64,000 nucleotides of DNA from Ktedonobacteraceae bacterium (lineage in GTDB: Bacteria > Chloroflexota > Ktedonobacteria > Ktedonobacterales > Ktedonobacteraceae): contig DASRBN010000004.1 of NCBI GenBank assembly GCA_035653615.1, positions 124,001 to 188,000 on the forward strand, in the 5' to 3' direction. The position numbers and the translations under genes were made by a program. Below are positions 42,269-51,305 of this stretch, in pieces (position 1 is the stretch's first letter; each line of letters begins with the position of its first letter). The notes below the pieces were generated by a model. That model was given only the letters and a program-made list of their open reading frames with translations, ran no database searches and was not told where the DNA came from.

Positions 42269-45246
42269 GCGTGTCCCTCTTGCTCATAGGCTTGTATTGC
42301 CTCTCGCCGAGCTTCCCAAAGGGTTTGTGGATAGTAGAACCGCTCAATTCCATCCTTGAGAAGGATCACACCTATTCTGTAGCGCAGCTGCTCCTTTCTT
42401 TCCCCTGAGAAAAAGGTCACATCCTGCTCTTGGCGATTACCCGTCAGATACCCGAGGCCATCAACGGTTTCGACATACTGACGAGGATGTGTAGGGTTCG
42501 TGTAGGGTTGCGAATTGTTGTTGATTTGCCCTGGATTGGCTTCAGAGCGTGTCTTATGGTTCTTCACAGTGGTTGAGCTAGTGTAGGGTGTGTAGGGTTT
42601 TTCTCTATTTCGGCCTTCATGAAGGCCATGATTTGCGTTTGGGGAAAAAACTTGGGGAAACCCTACACACCCTACACTCTCATCCTCCTCAGATACCTGT
42701 AGATTGGCTTCTGATGGTCGTTTATCGTTATCTTCCTCCTCTTGAGAGGTATACACTAACCCTACACTCCTTTCGCTAGCCAGTAACCCGATTCCCTGGT
42801 AAATCATCCCGGCATTCCCTCGCCTCTTCTCAAAGCGCTTGCTCATCTCATTGCCAAACAGGGTCGCGTTCATGCCGGAGCCAAACTGGTTATCTTTACA
42901 CCACTCCTTGTAAGCTTCATAAAGTGCGCTTGCTTTGACATAGGCATCGGCTTGTACCAGGCAGCACTCACGAATGAATTGTAGGATTTTATCCTCTTCA
43001 TCGCGGTACTTTTCGGTTGCCAGCCGAATGAAGGAGGGGATGGCCAGCCCCTGGTGCTGCCAGGCCAGACATCCCCGGACAAGCCAGGCCAAAATGCCGC
43101 TGCGTTCCTCTTTGAGCTTCGCCTTAAGTGTGGGATCAGCCTGGCGCTCGTTCGGCGTCTGGGGATGGTCCACGAACCGGATACCAAATTCGATCAGGCA
43201 AGCACGCGACCAGAAGGCTTGATCGCGCGCGTCGGCATGAGGTTTATAGTTGGTCATAAGCAGGAGCTTATGCGTAGGAGCGAAGCTAAATTGCCTGCCA
43301 TGCAACTGCCGCGCTGAAATTTCTCCCCCGCCAGTGAGCAATTTGATCTGGGCAATGTTGAGTTTATCTCCTTGCCGCGTTTCGCTACCCCAGACCAGGC
43401 GTTTCCCCTGCAAATCACACAAATGCGGAGTCGGCGCACCACTGACACGGAACTTCTCCTGGGCGACGAACAGGTCATTACTCACCGCGCCCACGAGCGA
43501 TCCCAGCACATCCTTGAGCGTATCCAGTAGGGTATCCTTACCATTGCGTCCTTCTGCTCCATAGAAGATGGTAAAGATGTGGTGGGAAAGCTCACCGGTA
43601 ATACTGTATCCGAGCAGGCGTTGCACGAACGCAATTAGAACGGTTCGTTCGCTCTCTGGCTTATCCTGGAAAACCTCCTGGAGGAATTGCTCAAAGCGTG
43701 GGGCTGGCGTGTCCAATCCCGTCCACGCCGTCGGAATCGCGGTTCTGAGATAGTCTTCTGGCTTGCCAACGTGGAGTTCACCTGTTTGCAAATCCAGCAC
43801 GCCATTGGCACATGCCAGCAACCAGGGAGAGGTGTCCCATTCCCGCGAGGTGATGCGCAGATAGGCCTGCGCGTAGGTCAACACGGCCTGCGCACGTTTC
43901 AGCTTTTTGAGTGCCTTCGCCCGCCCGATGAGTGCGCCGGTCATCTCCTTGAGCCATTGATACTGCTGTGCGTCCGGGTCATCCCCCTTGCCGCGCTGCA
44001 ACAGGTCGGCGTCCAGGCGCTTTTCTGCCCAGGCTGCCTCTTCTGCCAGCTGGGCGCTGGTCTCTAGATAGACGGAGGCCAGCGGTCCGCTGGCCAGCAA
44101 CAGCGCGTGTTTGCATTCATCGCGTTCCCAATGATGCCCCTGCCACTCGTACCACATGCCCTCAGTATGATCATACACACACTTCCCACGGAATAAATGG
44201 GCATAGAGCCGGGCATCACCCTCTTCTTCATCACGCAGGCACCCCATGACGAAATCCAGTTCCGTTTCCGGCAGCGAGACCCCTTCTTTCTGGGAGACAC
44301 CCTCCAGCCTGCCCCGGAATCGAATGATCTTGCCTGGTAGAGACCTGTGGTAGGTCTCACGGCATCCGGCAATAGCCCGTGCAATGGTGCCATGCCCATA
44401 GCTTTCCCCGGTTCTGGCTGGACGGTCCCACTTCTCTGGGCGATATAATCCCGAGCGGCGAAAGAGCCGATCCATGCGAGTAGCATCGTTGCCCGTCCAG
44501 AAAGCCAGCAGGTGGCACAGGGCGAGCTCTGCTTCCGACTGCGAGGGATAGCCAGTAATGTTCCCGTGCCATAAGGCCTGAAAGTTCGCGCCATTCTGCG
44601 CGTGCAAGGCTTTCTCCAGTAAGGCTTCGTCGCTCAAGGAACTATCTTCAGCAGGGAGAGCGCCTTGTGGCTGCTGCCTGGCTGTCGCCAGCGCCATATA
44701 AAGTGGAACCAAAGCGGGGCAGGCTTCGATACTGGTAGGGGTGCCTGCGACATGCGCACCTGTCACGGTGAAGTAGCGCCGCTCACTGTACATTTCAATA
44801 GCGGCTTCCGGCTGTGGAGCGCCAGGCACGTGCCGCCGGAGCCCACGCGGAACAATACCACGCACCAGGATATGAAGACCGGTATGACTCGGCGAATATT
44901 CCGCATAGCTTGGGAGTTGGTCAAGATAGCCCTGCGCCCACGGGTCAAGGCTCCCATCTAGATGGACGCAGTGATCCAGGTCCACCCCGGTATAGTCTCC
45001 CTGGAACATGTAGCCAATGCCATCATACCTGCCAGTGCATTGCCCTTGTACTGCCTGGGCATAACTGGCCCAGGTGTGTGGGTTATCGGAAGCTGCCTTT
45101 TTCCCTGTCAAGGGATGATAGGGCACTTTGGTCCACTTGCCCCCCCGCCGCTCTTTGCGCCAGCACACCCATTGTGGACGGGTGCGCAGTTCTTCCAACG
45201 CGGGCAGGTTTCGTCCACACGAAAGGGTTGCCTGATTACTCACCAT
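42265..45246 (-). CDS. P4/D5-type phage or plasmid primase-helicase
   Basis: The 993-residue protein is probably the replication initiator of the element. The N-terminal 290 residues carry a primase-polymerase-like module (RPQWVCWRKERRGGKWTKVPY, then YMFQGDYTGVDLDHCV with the acidic D-x-D, SHTGLHILVRG). A central region of unclear fold follows. The C-terminal half is a D5/P4 superfamily 3 helicase with Walker A variant GAEGRNGKDTLLDTL and the DNA-binding D5_N features (LLMTNYKPHADARD). The C-terminus has poorly conserved Ser/Asn-rich sequence. I chose ATG 45246 because the frame overlaps the upstream HTH gene by 11 bp; an in-frame extension to 45336 lies inside that gene. Confidence 0.88.
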   Translation of the reverse strand: MVSNQATLSCGRNLPALEELRTRPQWVCWRKERRGGKWTKVPYHPLTGKKAASDNPHTWASYAQAVQGQCTGRYDGIGYMFQGDYTGVDLDHCVHLDGSLDPWAQGYLDQLPSYAEYSPSHTGLHILVRGIVPRGLRRHVPGAPQPEAAIEMYSERRYFTVTGAHVAGTPTSIEACPALVPLYMALATARQQPQGALPAEDSSLSDEALLEKALHAQNGANFQALWHGNITGYPSQSEAELALCHLLAFWTGNDATRMDRLFRRSGLYRPEKWDRPARTGESYGHGTIARAIAGCRETYHRSLPGKIIRFRGRLEGVSQKEGVSLPETELDFVMGCLRDEEEGDARLYAHLFRGKCVYDHTEGMWYEWQGHHWERDECKHALLLASGPLASVYLETSAQLAEEAAWAEKRLDADLLQRGKGDDPDAQQYQWLKEMTGALIGRAKALKKLKRAQAVLTYAQAYLRITSREWDTSPWLLACANGVLDLQTGELHVGKPEDYLRTAIPTAWTGLDTPAPRFEQFLQEVFQDKPESERTVLIAFVQRLLGYSITGELSHHIFTIFYGAEGRNGKDTLLDTLKDVLGSLVGAVSNDLFVAQEKFRVSGAPTPHLCDLQGKRLVWGSETRQGDKLNIAQIKLLTGGGEISARQLHGRQFSFAPTHKLLLMTNYKPHADARDQAFWSRACLIEFGIRFVDHPQTPNERQADPTLKAKLKEERSGILAWLVRGCLAWQHQGLAIPSFIRLATEKYRDEEDKILQFIRECCLVQADAYVKASALYEAYKEWCKDNQFGSGMNATLFGNEMSKRFEKRRGNAGMIYQGIGLLASERSVGLVYTSQEEEDNDKRPSEANLQVSEEDESVGCVGFPQVFSPNANHGLHEGRNREKPYTPYTSSTTVKNHKTRSEANPGQINNNSQPYTNPTHPRQYVETVDGLGYLTGNRQEQDVTFFSGERKEQLRYRIGVILLKDGIERFYYPQTLWEARREAIQAYEQEGHA

Positions 45247-45454
45247 GTTGCTCAATCCAGGCCTGTAGTTTCCCCGGTTGGACACGCCTGGCCCCATCGA
45301 TCTTGATGGAGGGCAGTCCGCTTTTGAGCAGGGCATAGACTTTGACTTTGCTCAAGCCAAGAATAGCAGCAACCTCACTTACGGTCAGCAGCTTTTGCAG
45401 GGGGTCTGCCGGCAGTATTTTGATCGTGGTGGTTGATTTCATGTTGGTACGCAT
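45236..45454 (-). CDS. Excisionase-type helix-turn-helix protein
   Basis: This 72-residue MerR/excisionase-like HTH_17 protein reads LLTVSEVAAILGLSKVKVYALLKSGLPSIKIDGARRVQPGKLQAWIEQH, with the HTH at residues 25-45 and the wing before the RR pair. Such small proteins act as Xis or as repressors of element replication. I chose ATG 45454 because GGAAAGGAAAT directly precedes it; a frame to 45529 lacks that. It overlaps the primase gene by 11 bp, so it is translationally coupled. Confidence 0.85.
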   Translation of the reverse strand: MRTNMKSTTTIKILPADPLQKLLTVSEVAAILGLSKVKVYALLKSGLPSIKIDGARRVQPGKLQAWIEQHGE

Positions 45455-45474
45455 AGATTTCCTTTCCGTTGATC

Positions 45475-45984
45475 CTAACTGGCCTGCTCCTGGAGGAGTG
45501 CGCAGGCATAGACCTGCTCGTAGAGACATTCAAGCGCCTCATCAGGGGTAATCCCTCGCGCTGAGATGACCTGGATGCCGGGATGCTTGATCACCACCGC
45601 GGCCATGGCTTCGAGAGTGGTCAGTACCAGCACGTGACTCCCCCCAAGCATCTGTGCGATTTCTTCCCGGTACCAGGCATTGCGTTCTGGGTAGACTTCG
45701 GTAGAGGCGGCGAGCCTTTCCCATTCTACCGATAACCTAATCGCCTCATCCCAGGCACAACAGGCGTCCAGGGCTTGTTGTCGGGAAGGGTAACCCTGCT
45801 CTTGATCAGCACAGGACTGTACTGGGAGAGCTGGCGGAATAGCACTCGTCTCGATATCGAGAAAGGTGACCCAATGGGGTGTATCGGTCAGAGAAGCGAA
45901 CGCTGGGAACCAGCGCCCCTCGGCAGTTTCAATCAGCGCCATCCCTGTCGGAAGTGCTCCTGTAGAGGTTGTTTGTTGCGTCAT
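45475..45984 (-). CDS. Hypothetical element protein
   Basis: I do not recognise this 169-residue soluble protein. The first half contains beta-rich sequence (FASLTDTPHWVTFLDIETSAIP) and the second half a helical stretch and a strand HVLVLTTLEAMAAVVIKHPGIQVISARG that resembles a Rossmann-like edge. GGAGAAC precedes the ATG. It lies between the HTH gene and the next unknown gene of the leftward array. Confidence 0.55.
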   Translation of the reverse strand: MTQQTTSTGALPTGMALIETAEGRWFPAFASLTDTPHWVTFLDIETSAIPPALPVQSCADQEQGYPSRQQALDACCAWDEAIRLSVEWERLAASTEVYPERNAWYREEIAQMLGGSHVLVLTTLEAMAAVVIKHPGIQVISARGITPDEALECLYEQVYACALLQEQAS

Positions 45985-46082
45985 GCATGTTCTCCTTTAT
46001 CTGATGGCAAAAGAAAAGGCCAAGACAGATGTCCTGGCATGGGTATATAAAACTTATCTCGTTGACTATCCGGTCTGGCCTG

Positions 46083-46784
46083 TTATTTCACGCGTAATCG
46101 CCTTTGTTGGTGATAGCGCCGGAGGCCTGTACTGATCTTGCTACCGATAGCCCGGCGCTCAGCCTCCGTCAAAAAGGACAGAGGACGACCACGATAGCGC
46201 GTTTTTTGTGCGTCCTCTACCTCTCGTTTAATGCGTCGCTGTGTTCTAGGTGGCAGGCTGGCCAGCAACGCTTGTGCTGTGGCATCGCCGTTGATGAGCG
46301 CCCCTAGCAGCATATGGTGTCCAAACGAAGTACGGCGAAGCTGCGCAAAGTCCGGGGAGGTGATGGCGACCGCCGTCTCGCGTGGCTCGTAACGGCGGTT
46401 CGTGCGCATCTCCCAGACCGGCAGATGCAGGTAGCTATCATGCAGCCCGCAGATGACCAGGCTGAACTCAGGATGATCAGCCAGGTGGTAGCGGTAGTAA
46501 TCGCTGCTTTTGGCCAGCACCACCGCGTGGCGCGCTCGTTGCAGGATAGCCGGGACCTGCTCCGGGGTCTGTTTGGAGGCATAGAAGGCTTCGCACTCGC
46601 TGACATGAGCTAACAGAGCACGCATCGTGGCCTGGGTCTCTTTGGCATCCTTACAGCGAATCACGGCAATGCTGTTATTGGTGGCACTGAGCGGAACCAG
46701 GGCATAGCACGCGTTGACGTGCTGGCTATAAAGCGCGGCCCAAGTCTTTTCGCGCGTGTAGCGACTGTACGGACGCTCGGTCAT
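46083..46784 (-). CDS. Hypothetical element protein, possibly HNH-associated tail
   Basis: The 233-residue protein is basic at its C-terminus (KTRYRGRPLSFLTEAERRAIGSKISTGLRRYHQQRRLRVK), a helix-rich stretch that may bind DNA. The middle holds HLPVWEMRTNRRYEPRETAVAITSPDF, without a known motif. It starts 3 bp after the end of the membrane/coiled-coil gene, so the two are probably cotranslated. No family is recognised, and a nuclease-like role is only a guess from the basic tail. Confidence 0.55.
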   Translation of the reverse strand: MTERPYSRYTREKTWAALYSQHVNACYALVPLSATNNSIAVIRCKDAKETQATMRALLAHVSECEAFYASKQTPEQVPAILQRARHAVVLAKSSDYYRYHLADHPEFSLVICGLHDSYLHLPVWEMRTNRRYEPRETAVAITSPDFAQLRRTSFGHHMLLGALINGDATAQALLASLPPRTQRRIKREVEDAQKTRYRGRPLSFLTEAERRAIGSKISTGLRRYHQQRRLRVK

Positions 46785-46787
46785 GGA

Positions 46788-47867
46788 TTACGCATCCTCC
46801 TCAGTCACGGTGGTACTGCCCTGAACCGGTCCGAGTTGGTTGTATCCTTGACCCATAGCGACCATGAGGTTAATGGCCATTTGCCGCTGATCAATGGGCA
46901 TGGCCGGGTCGAGGATAGCGCGTTGCAGCCTGGTCAGCATCTGAATGGTCATCTGAGCAGTTTCCTGCTGCGTGCGCAGAGCATCTATCTGGGCCTGATT
47001 CTGCATCTTCTCGATGCTGAGCTGGGTAGTCAGCTTGTCGTCTTTGATCTGCGCTTCGACCGATGCTTGGCGCACGGCAAGGATGCCGTCGTTGATGATG
47101 GAGACTTCTCGCCTTTTCTGCTGGAGCAACTGTTCCGATGCTTTGGTCCGTTGCTCCTCTTCCTCCAGGGCCTGTTCTGCCGTGGTGGGTTTCTCTTCGT
47201 GAGCGAAGGCGGTATAGCCATCGGCGACCAGGGTGAAAACGGCGCGCAGGACCGCGAACGTCCAGACGCCCCAGGCACCGATGTCAGTAGCTTTGGTCTG
47301 GGCCGCGATGAAGATGACCTGTGTGGCACAGACACCGGTGGCGAGGGCAAACCAGAAGTAGAACTGACGGCGGAGCTTGCGCTTGTCAAGAACACCTGGT
47401 CCGTCCGGTCGCCGCTCAGAGCGATTGCGGATCGTGGCCGCTTTGTAGGAGACAGCCAGGAAGGTCCCCTCAAGGACCAGCGCGACGGCAACGATGGAAA
47501 GGCCGGCGATGACCTCCTGGGCCTTCTGTCGGAGCCACAGAACCAGGAAGACCTCGCCGATGGTTCCAATCACCAGGATGATGGGTCCTATCCATGCCCA
47601 GACCTCGCTGTACCCTTCCATCAATTGGGTGGAAAAGGACCAGCCGAACTGGATGCGGGCAACGCGCTGGTCAACATGCTGGACCAACTGCTCAGGTGTG
47701 TAGTTCACCAGGTTAAGCAACTCGCTTTGCACGCTTGGAGCGGCTGGACTGTTGCCTCCGATGAGCGGGCCGGTAGTTGGTCCTGGTGGCTGCGGTGGTG
47801 TTGGCGGATTCGCCGCTGGGGTGATGTTCCCGGGTTGGCGTCCCCTAAAGGGGTTGCGGAATCCCAT
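46788..47867 (-). CDS. Membrane protein with long C-terminal coiled coil
   Basis: The 359-residue protein has a Pro/Gly-rich N-terminal segment (residues 10-45), a short helix rich in Asn/Gln, and then four transmembrane helices (about 80-103, 111-133, 165-188, 195-217). A cytoplasmic coiled coil of about 100 residues follows (EEEEQRTKASEQLLQQKRREV ... QIDALRTQQETAQMTIQMLTR). A membrane anchor with a long cytoplasmic coiled coil could tether the element's replication machinery or act in exclusion. ATG 47867 is preceded by GAGGAG. I recognise no family. Confidence 0.68.
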   Translation of the reverse strand: MGFRNPFRGRQPGNITPAANPPTPPQPPGPTTGPLIGGNSPAAPSVQSELLNLVNYTPEQLVQHVDQRVARIQFGWSFSTQLMEGYSEVWAWIGPIILVIGTIGEVFLVLWLRQKAQEVIAGLSIVAVALVLEGTFLAVSYKAATIRNRSERRPDGPGVLDKRKLRRQFYFWFALATGVCATQVIFIAAQTKATDIGAWGVWTFAVLRAVFTLVADGYTAFAHEEKPTTAEQALEEEEQRTKASEQLLQQKRREVSIINDGILAVRQASVEAQIKDDKLTTQLSIEKMQNQAQIDALRTQQETAQMTIQMLTRLQRAILDPAMPIDQRQMAINLMVAMGQGYNQLGPVQGSTTVTEEDA

Positions 47868-47953
47868 ATCTGTTTTTCTCCTCAAAATCGATGTCAAAAG
47901 GTGCTCTGGCACCGGCGGTTTACTCGGCTAATTTGGGGGGAATACTCCTGTAA

Positions 47954-48037
47954 AAAAGCGAGCTTCAGACAAGGGAAGAGGCCACGCGATACCCAGACCT
48001 TGGCCACCGTTTTTTGTCTGAAATCCTGCTCGCTTTT
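47954..48037 (-). terminator. Large-loop hairpin with T-tract
   Basis: AAAAGCGAGC (47954-47963) pairs with GCTCGCTTTT (48028-48037), and the adjacent TTCAGACAA pairs with TTGTCTGAA (48014-48022). The stem has 19 base pairs in total with a 5-base bulge and a 41-base loop. On the minus strand the stem ends with TTTTTTA. It lies between the 48059 and 46788 genes, so it may separate the leftward array into two transcription units, or attenuate the distal one. Confidence 0.68.
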
Positions 48038-48058
48038 CCACTCCAAATGGGCCGCGTG

Positions 48059-48364
48059 TCAAGCCGTTGCAGACGCTCCCGGACGGGCGGTACTGCGCGC
48101 TGCCTGTACCTGCTGGGGCTGGCTGCCGCTCTTCTTTTGCCGGCGCGCTTCGCGGGCCGTCTGGAACTTCTGCACGTGTTTGTCGCGTTCGGCTTGCCGA
48201 GCAGCGGCGGCAGCGACATTGGCCAGAGCGCGGATGCAGGTACGTCCGATTTTGCCATAGACCACCGAGGCCTCGCTGGAAGTCGTCTCCACATCCTCGA
48301 TGAGTCTGGCCATCTCGTCAGAGAGTTGTTGCAAGCGGGTGATTTCTTCGGGTTTGAATGCCAT
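48059..48364 (-). CDS. Small helical hypothetical protein
   Basis: The protein has 101 residues, with a predominantly helical middle (FKPEEITRLQQLSDEMARLIEDVE and IRALANVAAAAARQAERDKHVQKFQ). The C-terminal 35 residues are Gln/Ala/Arg-rich and basic, suggesting nucleic-acid binding. GAAAGGAG lies upstream of the ATG at 48364. It follows the sigma-factor gene in the same orientation with a 110-bp gap. No family recognised. Confidence 0.55.
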   Translation of the reverse strand: MAFKPEEITRLQQLSDEMARLIEDVETTSSEASVVYGKIGRTCIRALANVAAAAARQAERDKHVQKFQTAREARRQKKSGSQPQQVQAARSTARPGASATA

Positions 48365-48474
48365 AGCGGTTTGCTCCTTTCTTACAATGGTCGAGCTAGA
48401 AAAAGGCTCCCCCCTGTATACCATGACTGTCAAGTCCTTCAAGCATAGAGGTGCCGGTTAGCATCTTTGCACGC

Positions 48475-49308
48475 TCATTTCAGATACTCCTGCAGTTCGT
48501 CGCTCGCATAGTGAACGCGCAGTTTGTGCAGTGCCTTGGCTTCAATTTGGCGAACGCGTTCCCGTGTGACGTGGAGCGTCTTGCCCACCTCCTCAAGCGT
48601 GCGGTTGCAACTATCGGCCAGGCCAAAGCGCAGCGTGACCACGACCCGCTCCCGTTCGCTCAGACAGGTCAGCCAGGAAGCGATCTGCTCTTTGAGCAAG
48701 AGATGATCGGCGGCATCAGATGGGGACGGTGTGCTGGGAGCCTCAACGAAGTCGCTCCAGGGGTGATCTTCTTCGCCAACAGCGAGGTCCAGGCTCATGG
48801 GTTCCTGACTCACCTGCAAGAGTTGGGCGACGCGCTGTGGGCTGAGGTCCATGTCCACAGCAAGTTCCTCTTCGGTTGGTTCACGCCCCAGGTCTTGCTG
48901 CAAGCGAAGTCGGCTCCGATGCAGCCGGCGGATCGTTTCGCGCAGATGCATCGGAAGACGGATCGTCCGCCCCTGGTCGGCAAGGGCGCGAGTGATGGCC
49001 TGGCGAATCCACCAGAAGGCATGCGTGCTGAACTTGAGGCCCCGGCTGGCATCGAATTTGTCCACTGCGCGCAGTAAGCCGAGGTTCCCCTCTTGAATGA
49101 GGTCTTCCAACGCTAGTCCATATCCTTGATAGCGCTTGGCAAGACTGACTACTAGTTTGACGTTGGCTTCGATGAAGCGCTGCCTGGCCTGCTCATCACC
49201 GGCCCGGATACACTCTGCCAACTGCTGTTCTTCTTCGAAGGTCAGCAACCGATGAGGCCCGATGTCTCTGAGGTACTGGCTGATGAGGTTGAGTTCCTCC
49301 TCATGCAT
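48475..49308 (-). CDS. Sigma-70 family RNA polymerase sigma factor (element-encoded)
   Basis: The 277-residue protein contains the complete core of an RpoD/SigA-like sigma factor without the N-terminal region 1.1. It has a region 1.2 stretch ([24 protein letters not shown]), regions 2.1-2.4 ([37 protein letters not shown] then [19 protein letters not shown]) and region 3. Region 4 has an HTH ([27 protein letters not shown]). The -10 and -35 recognition regions look intact, so it should direct polymerase to promoters of its own. Being carried by the integrated element suggests it switches on the element's genes. ATG 49308 has AAGGAGA upstream; a frame to 49416 is less likely. Confidence 0.9.
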   Translation of the reverse strand: MHEEELNLISQYLRDIGPHRLLTFEEEQQLAECIRAGDEQARQRFIEANVKLVVSLAKRYQGYGLALEDLIQEGNLGLLRAVDKFDASRGLKFSTHAFWWIRQAITRALADQGRTIRLPMHLRETIRRLHRSRLRLQQDLGREPTEEELAVDMDLSPQRVAQLLQVSQEPMSLDLAVGEEDHPWSDFVEAPSTPSPSDAADHLLLKEQIASWLTCLSERERVVVTLRFGLADSCNRTLEEVGKTLHVTRERVRQIEAKALHKLRVHYASDELQEYLK

Positions 49309-49614
49309 AGCAACTTGTCTCCTTGTCTTGAGAGCAAAAGAAGAGCACTGATGGCATATCAGCGCTCCAATCTGACTGTGCTTGTCTGTTTGGGTGAGAT
49401 CGTGCAAGCGTTTCATTCATAGACCCAGGCAGCCCCATCCTGGGCGCTGAGCCTCAATCGCTGGCCTCCCTTGGCAAGCGCCAAGTGATCGTCCCATGAT
49501 CATAATCCCCTCCATTTGATTTGCTGATCAGGCTGGACCCTGCGTGTGGCCTGCAAAGCTGCCCAATGTATCAACCTGATAAACTCGGCCTGCAATGGTA
49601 ATCTTTGGCAGCAT
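49309..49614. other. Intergenic gap between the sigma factor and PP-loop genes
   Basis: I see no gene in this stretch. It should contain a leftward promoter for the sigma factor unless that is read through from the genes upstream, but no clear consensus pair was found. Confidence 0.35.
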
Positions 49615-50820
49615 TCAGAGAAAGTCTTCCTCCAGCAGTGGCTGGACTACCCCATCGGCCAGCACCTGGGGCAAGAGGACATCACCACGGACCTCGTGGC
49701 CTGTCCATCCCTCCGGCCAGGTATTGGCCTCCATCAGCTCTTGAATTCGCAGGTATTCGCGCCGGTTGATCAGTTGGATGAACGGCCGTTTCGCCTGCCG
49801 CGCTGCGCTATTGATCGCTCGTTGTATCCTGAGTACCTCATGGAGTCCAGCGCGACGAGCTTCCATAGTCAGCGGTCCTAACCGCATCGGATGGGCGGCA
49901 AGCCTGCCATCCTTGCGCCGGTCGGTGCCAGCTTTGCGCAGCCGGTATTGTGGTCTGGCGAGTTCCTGGTAGAGCGGTCTGAGCCGCTTCAGGGGAGCCA
50001 GGTATGCCCATTGCGGCAGTTTCAATACTGCATCCAGAGCCACATCCCTGGAGGCCAGGTTGCAGCCAACACAGCCAGTCCGGGCGTTGAGTTCCTCTTT
50101 TTCGTCTCCGCCATACACTTCAGCAATCACCTGGGTGGGAAAGCCATCCTCCGGGGCATAGAACATCAGCCAGTCCCAGATATGGCACACCCGCCAATGC
50201 AGGCATGGCGCCAATACATCGGCAACAGCCGTCGCGCTTGTGTGCTGTAGCCATCCCTGCCCGCATTCAGCCCCATCTCTTGAGCAGGATAGGGCGATGC
50301 GTTGATCGCGGGCGGCACTCTCTCCCAGGCGTACCCCAGTCAGGAGCAGCACCTTTTCCCCATGACTATAGCGCTGGCGCACAACGTCAAGCGCTAATTT
50401 CATCGGCTCGACTTTCAACTGTGCCGTACACCAGCGAAAGCGATTCTTGGGCGGAGGCACGCCGCGGCCAAACAGGTACACGAAGTAGCGGTCATCCAGT
50501 GCCGGTAAGACGATGTGCGTCTGTATCCCGTGTCGCCGCAGTTCCTGCAAAACACCCATGGCTGCCATCTGCAAGGGAGGCAACTCCAGGCGGGTATCGG
50601 CATACAACACGGTTAGGCTCCTGGGGGCAGCAATAGCCCCGGATGTGATGAGGTGGGCCACCAGGGTGACAACGGTCGAGGAGTCCTTGCCTCCACTATA
50701 GGCCATCGCCCAATGACCATACCCAGGACCGTAAGCAGACAGCGATTCGATAGTAAGGGCCAGCGACCGTTCGAAGGTCAAGCGCTCGCCCTCCCATAAA
50801 CTCGGCATACGGCCGCTCAT
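49615..50820 (-). CDS. DndC-like PP-loop sulfurtransferase / PAPS-reductase-fold protein
   Basis: The 401-residue protein has a PP-loop AYSGGKDSS (SGGKDS at residues 42-47), then FRWCTAQLKVEPMK and a downstream CVGC, which together supply the cysteines expected for an iron-sulfur or persulfide site. This arrangement matches DndC, the ATP-dependent sulfur-transfer protein of DNA phosphorothioation, more closely than assimilatory PAPS reductases. But no dndB, dndD or dndE and no SspE/SspB-type gene is nearby. ATG 50820 overlaps the upstream stop codon by one base (ATGA); an in-frame extension to 51087 is spurious. It may modify DNA, or have another nucleotide-sulfur role. Confidence 0.75.
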   Translation of the reverse strand: MSGRMPSLWEGERLTFERSLALTIESLSAYGPGYGHWAMAYSGGKDSSTVVTLVAHLITSGAIAAPRSLTVLYADTRLELPPLQMAAMGVLQELRRHGIQTHIVLPALDDRYFVYLFGRGVPPPKNRFRWCTAQLKVEPMKLALDVVRQRYSHGEKVLLLTGVRLGESAARDQRIALSCSRDGAECGQGWLQHTSATAVADVLAPCLHWRVCHIWDWLMFYAPEDGFPTQVIAEVYGGDEKEELNARTGCVGCNLASRDVALDAVLKLPQWAYLAPLKRLRPLYQELARPQYRLRKAGTDRRKDGRLAAHPMRLGPLTMEARRAGLHEVLRIQRAINSAARQAKRPFIQLINRREYLRIQELMEANTWPEGWTGHEVRGDVLLPQVLADGVVQPLLEEDFL

Positions 50821-51305
50821 TGCTGCTTCCCTCCATCTCGCGTCCCCTCTGGTTCGCGCTTCTGTTTGCGCGGTGCCAGCAGATATCCGGTCTCCAGCAG
50901 CGTCCTCACCTCCAGGTCCAGCGTGCGCAATTTGAGTCGGATGCGTGAAAGCACGTTGCGCATGGGCCGCATGATGATCTCCCACTCTTCTGTTCCCATG
51001 GCGGTATATAACATCTCCCTGGCCCGGGTGACTTCCCGATCCGAAGTGGCCCCATGAAAACGGGCATAACACACTTCGTAGGGACAATAATCGGGATAGG
51101 ACTCCAGGAGTGGGAGGAGCAGCGTGAGTTCAGTTGGTGTGAAGAGCTGTACCGCCAGCAGCTGGGGGTGGTTCGCTGCACAGGTGATCTTGACCAGGAT
51201 GCCCAGCGAACGATGGAGCGCCAGGACACCCTCAAGCGGAGCCTGGAGGTCAAGCGAGAAGATCATCTCGTCGGCGGATGCCGTCAAACTGCTTCCGCCT
51301 TTCAT
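50817..51305 (-). CDS. Hypothetical protein upstream of the DndC-like gene
   Basis: This 162-residue soluble protein contains the strand-loop pattern LQAPLEGVLALHRSLGILVKITCAANHPQLLAVQLF and a leucine-rich helix, then the basic C-terminus RKQKREPEGTRDGGKQQ. I recognise no family. Four-base overlaps at both ends (with the glucosaminidase gene and the DndC-like gene) show that it belongs to a tightly coupled block, so it may act with the PP-loop protein. Confidence 0.6.
   Translation of the reverse strand: MKGGSSLTASADEMIFSLDLQAPLEGVLALHRSLGILVKITCAANHPQLLAVQLFTPTELTLLLPLLESYPDYCPYEVCYARFHGATSDREVTRAREMLYTAMGTEEWEIIMRPMRNVLSRIRLKLRTLDLEVRTLLETGYLLAPRKQKREPEGTRDGGKQQ

Noticed and set aside
46719-48260. 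Long rightward frame opposite the membrane/coiled-coil gene
   Set aside because: It is 513 codons long but antisense to three leftward genes with good ribosome sites and clear transmembrane and coiled-coil features. Its own composition is unconvincing.
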